Notes under the pieces: generated by a model | Told to the model about the DNA's origin: nothing | Seen by the model: the letters and a program-made list of their open reading frames with translations, nothing else | Databases searched by the model: none | Part shown: positions 34,628 through 47,339 of the stretch, piece after piece | Layout: every line of letters starts with the position of its first letter | How positions within the stretch are numbered: the first letter of the stretch is position 1 | Assembly: GCA_949152475.1 (NCBI GenBank) | Contig: OX424561.1 | Span: forward strand, 42,808,802 to 42,872,801 | DNA: 64,000 nt | Source: Terebella lapidaria | Lineage: Eukaryota; Annelida; Polychaeta; Terebellida; Terebellidae | Direction: 5' to 3' | Translations under genes and position numbers: made by a program

Positions 34628-34645
34628 ATGACCTTGAAAGGTCAT
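34628..34645. promoter_or_regulatory. Conserved palindrome ATGACCTT-N2-AAGGTCAT (copy A)
   Basis: ATGACCTTGAAAGGTCAT in the 3' non-coding region of element A. The same arms, with CC at the centre, stand at 48383-48400 in C and 61544-61561 in B. It is an everted pair of nuclear-receptor half-sites. Whether it is bound by anything is unknown. Confidence 0.55.
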
Positions 34646-35140
34646 CCGCGGAAAGGACGGTGTGCCGAGTATTCGGAAGATCTTTATGGTTAAACTTTAA
34701 ATCTAAAAATTTTGTAAAACGACACACCGAGTGATCAAAAGTGGTAGTACCTCTAAAAAGCGTTGCTGGCCGGCTGGCTCCCCGGACCCGAGGACCCGCG
34801 GAGGGGCCCGAGGCAGGACTGAGCCGGGGGAAGCAGCTCCGGCAAGTCCGCGCCGACATAAATGTCCCGCGGACAGCTATCAAAGCCAACGCGGCTTGCT
34901 GCATTGACTGCAGGTATCTGCATACTACAACCTGGGCAGGCCAGTGCATAGACGCATATCTACGGACGGACCCATACATCTCCGGACACGGCCTGCACGG
35001 GGAATACACAACTGGCAAAACACTCGGACCACAAACGCCGGCCACGCCAGACCCCTCGGGATCGGGCGCCGCAGCAGCGGATGAAATGCGAATGGCACAA
35101 TATAAGTGTGCAAACAACTGGAGATCCGGGTACGACATTT

Positions 35141-35142
<2 letters not shown>

Positions 35143-35202
<60 letters not shown>
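35143..35202. repeat. (TA)n microsatellite in the 3' region of element A
   Basis: About 30 TA units. Open frames crossing it on either strand (with long Tyr-Ile runs) come from the microsatellite and are not proteins. Confidence 0.97.
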
Positions 35203-35204
<2 letters not shown>

Positions 35205-38200
35205 ACAAATGTTGACAGCAATTCTACCTACGCAACAATGCACGCGGCGTCGTTGTAAACTTCTGTCCCCAGTCAAAATGACACACTGCCGGTACCAAAA
35301 TACAAATACTATAAACTCATGTGGGGGCAGTCATTTCCCTCCGGTAACTCCAAATCAAACCGTGGATACGGGTAGAAAATGAAAATTTCAAAGTGGCCAC
35401 TCACAGAGTAAAGTCGTGCGGATTCCTTCGTAACGACCTAAAATCCATCCCTGGTGTGATAGATGGATACCGCAGGCGCATCCGCATGAGCGGAATGTTA
35501 GTCCCACCCATATCGGGTTGGCGCACAGGGTTTCCAGCGTGGCTGCCCATCATCCGCAGGTCCTGGAGGTATTGTGGGAACCTGCGGATCTCTGAGAACG
35601 GGCGCATTGTCATCCCGACTTCCATATGACGCATCAGAGAGGTCCGGAAGACCCACCATGCGGCGCACACGCCCGTCCAGCGTCCGCGGATGCTGACCGG
35701 AAGGGTCCAGAAGAGGGACATCATCTGGTTCCACATCCCGTATGCGCGGATCCATGACGAGCGGGCCCTCATACTTCTTCAGGTTGTCGATATGGACAAC
35801 CGGTACCTTGTCCAGATCGGAATCCTGACGGATCCGGTAGTCCACCTCTGTCACCTGTTTCAGTATGGTGACCGGGCCAACCCACGGCTTCGCAAATTTA
35901 TTACCTTGCTTAGCCGGTGGATAGTAATAGCGCACCTTGTCTCCTTCCACAAAAGCGGGCCTAACCTTAGCATGGGCGTTATAGCCACGCTTCTGCCGGA
36001 TGGCAGACTTGTCCAGGCGCGCTCGCACAAAATCATGGGAGTTCGCCAGGGCGCGGCGAACCCACTTCACGTACTCCGGACCGCACTGGGATACCGGTCC
36101 GGAAGATCCACCATGCGGCGCACACGCCCGTCCAGCGTCCGCGGATGCTGACCGGAAGGGTCCAGAAGAGGGACATCATCTGGTTCCGCATCCCGTATGC
36201 GCGGATCCATGACGAGCGGGCCCTCGTACTTCTTCAGGTTGTCGATATGGACCACCGGTACCTTGTCCAGATCGGAATCCTGACGGATCCGGTAGTCCAC
36301 CTCTATCACCAGTTTCAGTATGGTGAACGGGCCAACCCACGGCTTCGCAAATTTATTACCTTGCTTAGCCGGTGGATAGTAATAGCGCACCTTGTCTCCT
36401 TCCACAAAAGCGGGCCTAACCTTAGCATGGGTGTCATAGCCACGCTTCTGCCGGATGGCAGACTTGTCCAGGCGCGCTCGCACAAAATCATGGGAGTTCG
36501 CCAGGGCGCGGCGAACCCACTTCACGTACTCCGGACCGCACTGGGATACCGGACCAGTTTCCGCCGCAGTTGGATACATTATATCCACGGGCAGATTGAG
36601 TTCCCGGCCGTACAACATCGCCTGCGGAGTTACTCCGGTCGAAAAGTGGACCGACGACCTGTATGCCATTAAGCATTCGCACGGTCATTTACAAAGGCCG
36701 CCAGCATATTCAGGATAGATCGATTGAAATGTTCAACCTGTCCGTCAGACTGGGGCCTGTAAGGGGTGGTCCGAACCTTGGTACTGCCCAGCATCTGTGC
36801 TAGGTTTCGGAACAGGTTGCTCTCAAATTTTGTGCCCTGATCCGAATGTAACTGTTTAGGTACACCATGGTAAACCACCCACCTATTCACCAGCAACCGA
36901 GCTACTCCGTCCGAGCTACTAGATCACCAGGATGTACCGGAACCCACATGGAGTGACCCGATGAGTATCCAGTATGTCCAAGGTGATCCGGTCGAAAGGC
37001 GCGCCAGCCTTAACCGTGGTTAAGGGGTGGCAGCCAGGAGCCGGAACTCCTTTGCGAGCCTGACACCGAGGGCAAGCTGCGCACCACCGTTGCACATCCA
37101 ATCTGCTACCAGGCCAGTGAAAGCACTGTTTAGCCGATGGACGGTCCTCCGGATTCCCAGGTGACCGGTCACCCGGAGGTCATGCAACGGATGGAGCACT
37201 TCATTCCGCAGCTCCGCCGGAAGCACCAACTGCCAAATAGTGGGCAGTGGGCTTGGTGGCTCATAGCGCCGGTACAAGAGGCCATCCCTCAAGGCGAGCC
37301 GTTCCCACTGGGAGATGAGAGACTGGGTCTCCTCCCTGTAGGTCTTCCGCTCATCCTTGAAGGGCTTCTGGCCGGCCTCGAGGGCTTTTATAACTGGTGC
37401 CAGAGCACTGTCAGCTCTCTGCTTCGCAGCCAGTTGTGCCGGAGAGTAGCCGCCTAAGTAGTTCGGCTCCTCATCTGATACGTCCGACTGCGCACCAGCG
37501 GCCATCACCACAGGGGGTAAAGACCGCTCGTACTCAGACTCATCCGAGGACGTGGAGGGTGCCCACGAGGAGTACACCGCCGGACTTGAGGAAGACTCGC
37601 TGGAGCTGGACTCGCTGGAGCTGAGCCGCACCTCCAGTCTAATGCGGGACGCCATCGCCGGTGATGGCGGGTCCTCATGCGGGGGTGGACTCCTGTGGTT
37701 CGGGCCACCACGCCGTCAGCGTTGCCGTGCAGCTGCCTGGCGCAGTGTTCAATCTGCATGTCATTCTCCTGGAGTTTGACGAGCCACCCGGCCACCAAGC
37801 CGTCGGTCTCACTGTAATTGAGGAGCCACCGGAGCGAACTGTGATCAGTCCGCAGCCGGAAATGCCGCCCCAACAAGTAATGCCGGAACTGCTTGGTCAT
37901 GGTTACCACTGCGAGGAGCTCGCGGTGAGTCGTGCAGTAGTTCATTTGAGAACGGCTGAGAACCCCACTCGCATGAACCACTACAGGCTCCTGCCCGTCC
38001 ACGATCTGTGAGAGGACACTGCCGAGTGCGAAGTTACTTGTGTCAGTTTCCAGGATGAACTCACAGTCCAGACGAGGGTGCCGCAGCACAGGTGCTGCCA
38101 CCAGGGCTTGCCGGACGTCCTAGAAGGCGATTGCCTGCTCAGCTTCCCAGACAAAATCGGCGCCCTTTTCCGTGAGGATAGTAAGGGGGCGCGCGATCTC

Positions 38201-38830
38201 CACAAAGCCTCGAATAACCCGGCGGTGGTAGCTCGCAAAGCCCAAGAAGGAGTTCACGCCTGCCACGTTACAAGGCCAGGGCCAATGCTGTACGACCTTA
38301 ATCTTCGCGGGGTCTGGTCAGACTCAGGTGCCTTTTACCATGAAGCCCAAGTATAAAATCTCTTCAGCGAAAAGCTCGCACTTGCTAGGCTTCAACTTAA
38401 GGCCTGCGTTGCGAATGTGATGGAGCACGATCTGGAGGTTGGTGAGGGCCATACACGATGACATCGTTGATGTAGACCATACATCGCTTCCAGAGAAACC
38501 CTTTAATGACCATCTCCATGAGGCGCTCGAACGTCGCAGGGGCATTGCAGAGCCCAAACAGCATTACCTTAAATTGGTTGAGCCCATTCTTGGTAACAAA
38601 GCCTGTTTTGGCCCGATCACTTTTGTCCATCTCGACCTGCCAATAACTGGAGGCCAGATCCAGAGCACAGAAATAGTGCGATCCAGCCAGGGCATCGAAG
38701 GTGTCCTCGATGTGTGGGAGATGACACGAGTCCTTCAGCGTGGCATCGTTGAGTTTACGATAACCCATGCAGAACCTCCACAAGCCGTCCTTCTTCTTCA
38801 CCATAACCACAGGACTTGCCCAAGGGTTAT

Positions 38831-39430
38831 AGACGTGGAATCAATACCCAGTATCAAGTATTCCGAGCAAACAAAACAGGGTCCGTTATCCAATCTCATA
38901 GTCCGGGGACAGAAAGTCATATCAGGCATACGAAGTGAGAGAAAACAAAAATGACAGGGAAACTCATGAACCCCCGTAAATGGCCATCAGGAGGTGAAAT
39001 CAGGTGTTCCGGAAAGAGTGAGCATTTCCTGCCCCACTAGTGGCACCCGTCATGAATTCCCCAAAATTAACATGAAAATAGATCTAGTTGCATGGCAGAC
39101 ATGGATTTGCTGTATTTATCAACCAGATCATGATGACGTCCATAGAATTTCTTAAACGCAGCGATAAGTCTTGGTAAAACATATCCTTGTCGTAGCAGTT
39201 TAGAGACTAGCTGGGCACTTCGATAGACAAACTCCTCATATTTGCAACTAGCTCTGGAATAGCGTATAAGTTGAGAAACAAACACACCATATGCCGGTGA
39301 CATAGGAATGTTGCTGCTTAGAAAAGGGAAATTGACTATGGAAAAATTGAAATCATCACGTTTGTCATATAATCTAGTTGACAGGTTAGAATCATTGTCA
39401 ATCTCCAACCTCAGGTCTAGAGGTATTCCG
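38831..39430 (-). mobile_element. 5'-truncated Penelope-like insertion in element A (600 bp)
   Basis: GTTAT at 38826-38830 and at 39431-39435 is a 5-bp target duplication. The host sequence closes cleanly across it when compared with B. On the minus strand the insertion starts inside a reverse-transcriptase reading frame (39430), passes its stop, then a 3' untranslated part to the terminus ACGTCT at 38831. The same 3' part stands at 29990-30239. 5' truncation with a target duplication is the usual mark of target-primed retrotransposition. Family assignment (Penelope-like) rests on the C-terminal protein style and is moderate. Confidence 0.85.
39067..39430 (-). pseudogene. C-terminal tail of a Penelope-like reverse transcriptase
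   Basis: About 120 residues with LYDKRDDFNFSIVNFPF, IPMSPAYGVFVSQLIRYSR, KLLRQGYVLPRLIAAFKKFY and GRHHDLVDKYSKS. This string is the characteristic region that follows the YIDD catalytic motif in a widespread group of animal reverse transcriptases with LYT(T/N)IPH and MGT-type motifs, which I recall as Penelope-like. The catalytic part is absent because the copy is 5'-truncated. The frame is open to its natural stop, so the insertion is fairly young relative to its host. Confidence 0.65.
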
Positions 39431-42400
39431 GTTATCACTGGGTTCGATGATATCTAGCTTGAGCATCTTCTGCACCTCCTGGTCAATGACCTCTTGGTGC
39501 ACGAGCTGCTTGTTGCAGACGCTGTTTGATCGGACGCTCGTCCAGGAGGTTGATGCGGTGTTTGGCCACATCTGTCTTGCCAACCACACCACCAGGACTC
39601 ATGAACACACCCGCATACTGCCGGAGCAACTTGCGGAGAGCTTGACGCTGATCTTCATCCAGTCGGTCCTTCGGAACATGACATTCCAAATGGTCCGGCA
39701 GGGTAAACGGATCATCTCCGGTGGCTGCTTGCGCGCAGGCAGCACGACAAACAGGATCGCCAGGATAAACCGGCTAGACGCCGCAAGTGTGGCAATGGCT
39801 GCTACATAACAGCGATGCAGTACAACCGGAGCATCGATGGGATTCACCACAAGAATAGGCATCACACGAGTGTCAGACTTGACCAGAGTCCCAGCCAGCG
39901 TGAGCCCCGTTTCCCGGGCAAAGTTACTTACAGGTTGCATTATACATGGATGACCATCAAGGGGCATGCGTGGGTGACGCGGCCTCGCCTCAATAATCAT
40001 CTCGCTCATATGTGGCAAGGTAGTTGTGCGCGCCGCCCATAGTTGGAATGAACGGGTCGGACCCGCCCGGAAGAGGAAGTGTGTGTCCTCTCCCATCCGG
40101 AGTTCGCGGACGCTAAAGTTGGCGATCACCCGGTGGATCCGGAGGAAGTTCATCCCAATGATCCCGGCTGTCCCGATATCCACAACGATTGCCTCTGTTG
40201 TATACACCTTGTCCCCAAGGGTAATAGGCAGATCGATGATTCCATGGATATGGATGCAATTGTTACCAGCCCCAAGGAGCTGGTAACGGCCAGGATCCCA
40301 CAACACTAGGTCGTGGAGAGCGGTCTCCTGCTTAAAGGTACCTGTGGCTACGAGGGTAACCTCAGAGCTAGAGTCTACAAGGAACCGGACGGGCTCCTGC
40401 CCAAAAGACAGGGGCAGGTACCAGCATGGGTTCCTCATCAGCGCGCACGTTGAATGACCGGGATCATCCGGGGTGCTGGGTTCTGCTACGTCCTCGTTAT
40501 CTGCCTCAGCTGCGGAGGAACTAGACGGATCCTCAAGGACCACTTCTGGAGAAGTTATATCTACTTAAGGGTCGTCCAGCTTGTCCGCAGGTGGGGAAGC
40601 TACAGGTGCCACAGAAAAACTGTCCCTGGACACAGTGATGGTTGCCACTACGTCCGGTTTCAGTTTCTCTCACGCGGAGGTTGACGTTGTTGTCCCGGAG
40701 GACCTGGCCGGAAAGAGGAACCTCTCCGGCACGGATCGGGAAGATGCCTTCCATAACTACATGCCCACAGGCATTCCAACAACTCCGGACACTTAAGCCA
40801 GAAGTGTCCCTGCTTTCCGCAGAAATAGCAGTGGCGGCCCTGAGCTGGTTCGAAGGTGAACGCACAGCATTCTACGGTTCCCGGAGCTTCGATCCCGGCA
40901 CAGTGCACAATCATTTCCGCGGTGCCAAAATCGTATTCCTCATAGTCATACTCGTCTGAGGACGGGCATGACGCGGCAGCTGGCGCCACAGGCGTCATAG
41001 AGGGTGACACGGGGGACAAACTCACTGAGGGTTGGGCTCCATGGCGGGCTCTTGGGGACCGGGGCAGGCCATGGGGCCACCTGCGATGCTTTCGCAGGAG
41101 AAAGTGCAGACGCCTGCAAGGGAACAGCCGAGGCTGGAGCCAGGGCCGGAGGCATCTGTGTGGAGCAGACAGCTACCTCTATTGCAAGTGTGGAGTTATT
41201 CACCTCCTCCATCGACCTCGTTTCATGAGTGGCAAGACCATACGATATATGGTACGGTTGCCCTTCAATGAACTGGTCGATAAGTATCGGCTCGAACCTA
41301 CCCGCGTCCAGGTCCGGGTAGGCCCTCCGGCCAAGTACGCGCAGGTTATATGCTTACTCGGTCACGGATTCTGTCGGCAGGCAGAGCCGAGCCTTGAACT
41401 CCTTCTTGAACATCTGCCTGTTCGCTGTCGGCGTGAACAGCAGGCAAAGTTGCTTGGCAATCTCACTGAACATTAGCGTCCCCACCGGCAAACACTGCAT
41501 GACTCGGAGAGCCTTCCCTTTCAAACTCCCCGAGAGGATATGCCCAGCTTCCTCCTGGGTCCATCCTTCATATACTGCCATCTGCCAGACCTGGAGTAAA
41601 TAGTCCTCCAGATCAGCATTGTACCCGGTAAACTTCTTCCCCCAGGAAGACTGGTCTGGCAGCGGTCGCGCAAAGAACGCTCTTGATTGGCGGACATAGC
41701 TTCGAGGTTGGCATATGAGATGGCAAAGTCCACGCACTGTCCCCTCCTGTGGTACAGACCCGTATGCCACGATCGTGGAAAGGGGAAGCTGACGCTTGCC
41801 GCTGGGTATAAACCCGCAGATAGCCCACCCTGACCTGGTGCGGCCGGGGTTCCCGTTGATCCTAAAGAATAGTATCCAGACGGAGCGGCATAGCCGGTAT
41901 AACTTGGGGCCAAGGCCACCGGCTGGCAGCTAGCCCCCGGAGCACCGTGGATGCCAGAATAGGCTGACCCCGCGGCAGCCACTATGGCCGTAGAAACGGC
42001 GGAAACGGTCGCCAGCATGGTACCCCCAAGTTGCGAAGCAGGCACGGGTCCCATAACTTGGGTCACCGGCGTCTGCAGACTTGGGAGAATTGGGGGAGGC
42101 GCCACTGACTTAGTCATCCCCAGAACATACGGGATCTTTGAATCCACGCTCAATGTGGCAGGCTGATTCCGCTTGTACTCATCAAGCGCGATAGATATCC
42201 GCCTCCGCTCCCTCTCTGACAATGTCCCCGAAAGGCTCTGCAGATGCAGTGAGGGCGAGCGGTTCCTGCCGTCCGCCAGACCCGCGTCTGGTCGCCAAAG
42301 GTGAGGTGACTGGGTTCGGTCATAGTACCCCAAGGGGACCAGCTCTTTCAAGGTTTTGGTAAGCTGGTCCACTATGCCCTGCACATACCATCCGACATCC

Positions 42401-42740
42401 GGACTGGGGACTCGTGAGGGAGTCAACCTGGCCGGCACTGGTAGCCGGAGCAGTGTGTCCATCTGTCCGGAGTCGACCGGGGTGAAGGGCACTCGCTTCC
42501 GGACGTCTGGAGACATCCCGCAGAAGAGCGCCGGCCGTGAAGGTCGTCCGGGCAAGGTCAGGTGCAGAGTAGAGTGTACACTCGGATCAGGGCACACAAT
42601 TTGAGGGCAATCTGTTCCGGAACCTGGCACAGACGCTAGGGAGTACCAAGGTTCGGACCACCCCTTACAGGCCCCAGTCTGGTGGACAGGTCGAACGGTT
42701 CAACCGATCTGTCCTGAATATGCTGGCGGCCTTTGTAAAC

Positions 42741-45700
42741 TAGACGTCAAGGCTTAAAGATGCCTTGGAGGAATTTCGGTGTGATGACTAATTTATAATA
42801 TATACTAGATATCGACGAAAATGAAAAATGTCGATTTAAGGTCAAGGTCAAAGTTCATCTGTATACCCCTTAGACATGTTTGTCTAGAGCGAGTCCAAAA
42901 ATAACGTCCGTTTCGCTGAGAGACGCACCGTTTCCGAGATATCGACGAAAGCGAAAAATGCTGACTCCGCAATAAAAATTTGGGTCAAAGTGGAAGTTCA
43001 TCCATAATACCCCTTAGACATGTTTGTCTATGTTTGTCTGATGCACCATTTCAAAAAAAAATGCTGAATCCGCAATACAAAATTGGGTCAAAGTGGAAGT
43101 TCATCCATAATACCCCTTAGACATGTTTGTCTATGTTTGTCTGATGCACCGTTTCAAAGATATCGCCGAAAACGAAAAATGCCGACTCGGCGAAAAAATT
43201 TCGGGTCAAGGTCAAAGTTCATCCATAATACAACATGTTTGTCTAGGGCGACGAGTCCAAAAATAACGTCTGTTTCGCCCTACGACGTACAGTTTCTGAG
43301 ATATCAGCGAAAACGAAAAATGGGGTCAAAAATTTCAAAAATTTCGGGTCAAGGTCAAAGTTCATCCATAATACCCCTCAGACATGTTTGTCTAGGGCGA
43401 CGAGTCTCAGAATAACGTCCGTTTCGCTCTACGACGCACGTTTCCGAAATATCGTCGAAAACGAAAAATGCCGACTCGGCGAAAAAATTTCATCCATAAT
43501 ACCCCTCAGACATGTTTGTCTAACGCGACATGATTGTCTAGGGCGACGAGTCCAAAAATAACGTCCGTTTCGCTCTACGACGCACCGTTCCCGAGATATC
43601 GACAAAAAAGAAAAATGCCGACTCGGCGAAAAAATTTCAGGTCAAGGTCAAAGTTCATCCATAATACCCCTCAGACATGTTTGTCTATGGCGACGAGTCC
43701 AAAAATAATGTCCGTTTTGCTCTACGACGCACCGTTTCCGAGATATCGAGGAAAATGAAAAATGCCGGCTCTGCAAAAAAAATTTGGGTCGAGGTGAAAG
43801 TTCATCCATACTACCTCTCAGACATGTTCTAGGGCAACGATTCCAAAAATAATGTCTGTTTCGCTCTACGACGCTCCGTTTCCGAGATATTGGCAAAAAC
43901 GAAAAATGCCGACTCGGCAAAAAAATTTCGGGTCAAGGTCAAAGTTCATCTGCATAGCCCATAGACATGTTTGTCTAGGGCGACGAGTCCAAAAATAACG
44001 TCGGTTTCGCTCTACGACGCTCCGTTTCTGAGATATTGACGAAAACGAAAAATGCCGACTCGGCAAAAAAATTTCGGGTCAAGGTCAAAGTTCATCCATA
44101 ATACCCCTTAGACATGTTTGTCTAGGGCGACGAGTCCAAAAATGATGTCCGTTTCGCTCTACGACGCACGGTTCCTGAGATATTGGTGAAAACGAAAAAT
44201 GCCGACTCGGTAAAAAAAAATTGTGTCGAGGTGAAAGTTCATCGATAATACCTCTCAGACATATTTGTCTAGGGCGACGATTCCAAAAATAACGTCTGTT
44301 TCGCTCTACGAAGCACCATTTCCATATCTGCAAAAACGAAAAATGCCGACGATTCCAAAAATAACACCCGTTTTGCTCTACGACGCACCATTTCCGAGAT
44401 ATTGGCAAAAACCAAAACGCCGACTCGGCAACAAAAATTTGCGTCCAGGTGAAAGTTTATCCATAAAACCTCTCAGACATGTTTGTCTAGGGCGAACGAT
44501 TCCAAAAATAACGTCCGTTTCGCTTGACGACGCACTGTTTCCAAGATATTGGCAAAAAAGAAAAATGTTCATCTGTATACCCCTTAGACATGTTTGTCTA
44601 CAGTGACGAGTCCAAAATAACGTCGGTTTCGCTCTACGACGCACCGTTTCCGAGATATCGCCGAAAAAAAAAAATGCCGACTCGACAAAAAAATTTCGGG
44701 TCAAGGTCAAAGTCCGTTTTGCTCTACGATGCACGGTTTCTGAGAAATTGGTGAAAACGAAAAATACCGACTCGGCAAAAAAATTTCGGGTCAAGGTCAA
44801 AGTCCGTTTCGCTCTACGACGCACGGTTTCTGAGCAGTTTTGGAGAAATTGGCGAAAACGAAAAATACTGACTCGGCAAAAAAATTTCGGGTCAAGGTCA
44901 AAGTACGTTTCGCTCTACGACGCACGGTTTCTGAGAAATTGGCGAAAACGAAAAATACCGACTCGGCAAAAAAATTTAGCGTCAAGGTCAAAGTTTATCC
45001 ATAATACCCCTCAGACATGTTTGTCTATGGTTACGAGTCCAAAAATAACATCCGTTTCGCTCTACGACGCACCGTTTCCGAGATATCGACGAAAACGAAA
45101 AATGCCGACTCGGTAAGAAAAATTTGGGTCGAGGTGAAAGTTCATCCATAGTACCTCTCAGTCACATTTGTCTAGGGTGACGATTCCAAAAATAACGGTC
45201 ACATTTGTCTAGGGTGACGATTCCAAAAATAAAAATTTGGGTCGAGGTGAAAGTTCATCCATAATACCTCTCAGACATATTTGTCTAGGGCGACGATTCC
45301 AAAAATAACGTCAGTTTCGCTCTACGACGCACCGTTTCCGAGATATCGGCAAAAACGAAAAATGCCGACTCGGCAAAAAAATTTCGGGTCAAGGTCAAAG
45401 TTCATCCATAATACCCCTTAGACATGTTTGTCTAAGGCGACGAGTCCAAACATAATGTCCTTTTCGCTCTATGACGCACGGTTTCTGAGATATCGGTGAA
45501 AACGAAGAATGCCGACTCGGCAAAAAAATTCCGGGTCCAGGTCAAAATTCATCCATAATACCCCTCAGACATGTTTGTCTAGGGCGACGAGTCCAAAAAT
45601 AACGTCCGTTTCGTTCTACGACGCACCGTTTCCGAGATATGCAGGAAACCTCAAGGATGACTGGGCGAAAACTCTTCCGACCTCTAGGTCAAAGGTCGTT

Positions 45701-46045
45701 TGACGGATTGATCCCAAAGTCGATAGGGTTCTTCCCTGTTGATATATGAACATCCATGCAAAGTTTTGCACCCATTGCCAGAATGGTTTTTGAGTTATCG
45801 CGCGGAAACGAAGTCCAAAAAATGACCTCAATTTCATCCTCACTGACCTCACGGATTAGATCCGGCTTCAAAACCATACAGCACATCTTCATAACATGTC
45901 TGAACAGTGGTGAAAATTTCAAGTCGATCCGTCGAGGCATTCTCGAGTTATCGCGCGGAAACGAAAACGGCGGAAGAAAAAAAAAAGAAAGAAAAAGAAA
46001 AAAAAAGAAGAATTCTGACAAAACCATAGGAAACCTCAAGGTTAG
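42741..46045 (-). mobile_element. 147-bp-unit element inserted in copy C
   Basis: Same family as 15921-17156, in reverse. The left edge TAGACGTCAAGGC is the complement of that copy's GACGTC end. The right edge has the AGAAAAAGAAAA tract and AATTCTGACAAAACCAT, the complement of its hairpin end. Between lie about twenty degraded units built on AGACATGTTTGTCTAGGGCG and CGACGCACCGTTTCC. The host integrase sequence is continuous across it compared with B at about 55678-55740, with at most 2-3 bases duplicated. Many short basic open frames are repeat products. Confidence 0.9.
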
Positions 46046-47339
46046 AATGATCATGCGAATGATTGGGATGACCACCTCCCGTATGTCTTAATGGCGTACA
46101 GGTCGTCGTTCCACTCTTCGACCGGAGTAACTCAGCATGCGATATTGTATGGCCGGGAGCTTAATCTGCCCGTGGATATCATGTATCCAACCGTAGCAGA
46201 AACCGTTCCGGTACCCCAGTGCGGTCCAGAGTACATAGAGTGGGTTGGCTGTGCCCTGGCGAATGCCCTTGACTCCGCGCAAGCGAGTCTGGAAAAGTCT
46301 GCTATCCGGCAGAAGCGTGGCTATGACGCCCATGCTAAGGGTAGGCCCACTTTTGTGGAAGGGGACAAGGTGCGTTATTACTATCCACCGGCTAAGCAAG
46401 GTAACAAGTTTGCAAATCCGTGGATCAGCCCGTTCACCGAAGCAGGTGATAGAGGTGGACTACCGGATCCGTTGGGATTCCAATCCGGACAAGGTACTGG
46501 TGATCCATATCGACAACCTGAAGAACTGCAAGGGCCCGCTCGTCATGGATCCGCTCATACAGGATGCGGAGCCGGATGATGTTCCACTTTTGGACAGTTT
46601 TGGTCAGCATCCGCGGACGCCGAATGATCGTTTGCGCTGTATGGTGGGTCTTCCCTACCTCTCTGATGCTTCAGATGGAAGTCAGGACGACATTACACCT
46701 ATTCTTGGCGATCCACAGGTTCCCCCAATACCTCTCGGACCTGCGGATGACGGACGGCCATGCCAGAAACCCCGTGCACCATCCCGATATGGGTGGGACC
46801 AACGTTCCGCTCATGCGGATGCGTCATCTATCACACCAGGGATGGATTTTAGGCCGTTCTGTAGGGACCCTGACTTTCCTCTGTGTGTGGTCTCCGGACA
46901 TTTGCGTCGTAACGCCGCCGCTCCGCATCCGCCCTCTCGTAGTCTATAGCGCTAGGGACGTGCGGCAAGCCTATCCACATTTTGTGGACTGCTGTCCGGC
47001 TTAGTTAACCCAATGCCTACGCTGGCCGGACCACTTTTGTGGATTTGCTGGACGCCCCTTGGTCCCGGAACAGCTTCTGATATGGCCAGGCTGAGGTTGG
47101 GATTTATGTCAGCTACGCGAGACGCGCCTTCCCACGGATTTGGGGAAGTGGCATATATACGCGAGAAGAGTATCCAGATATGAGGACTGATGTCCGCGGT
47201 TCGTCCGCGCGACTCTTCCGGCGCTCCGGACAGTTTCAGATGACGCATTTCGGTGTGTTGTCGCCCGTGAACCACTACTATAAGGTTGTTTATAGTAGGA
47301 TAAGGTTTTTAGTGGCAGGATTGGCAAAGCGTTGCCTCC

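Larger units (their letters stand above)
33811..42576 (-). mobile_element. Gypsy-type LTR retrotransposon copy A (partial, broken)
   Basis: A fossil on the minus strand. Its parts, in element order, are gag (about 42570-40660, with a CCHC knuckle CYFCGKQGHFWLKC), protease region (about 40500-40000), reverse transcriptase (about 39600-38330), RNase H (about 38100-37700), integrase (about 37600-35500, part of its 3' portion present twice in tandem), a non-coding 3' region (35400-34364), purine tract and 3' LTR (34363-33811). The 5' LTR is not present; the copy abuts copy C head to head. A Penelope-like fragment is inserted at 38831-39430. Broken many times. Same family as B and C. Age: older than that insertion. 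Confidence 0.9.

Noticed and set aside
34500-35382. Long open frames on both strands across 34.5-35.4 kb with Tyr-Ile runs
   Set aside because: The frames are held open by the (TA)n tract and GC-rich 3' region of element A; opposite strands are open over the same bases and nothing resembles a protein family.
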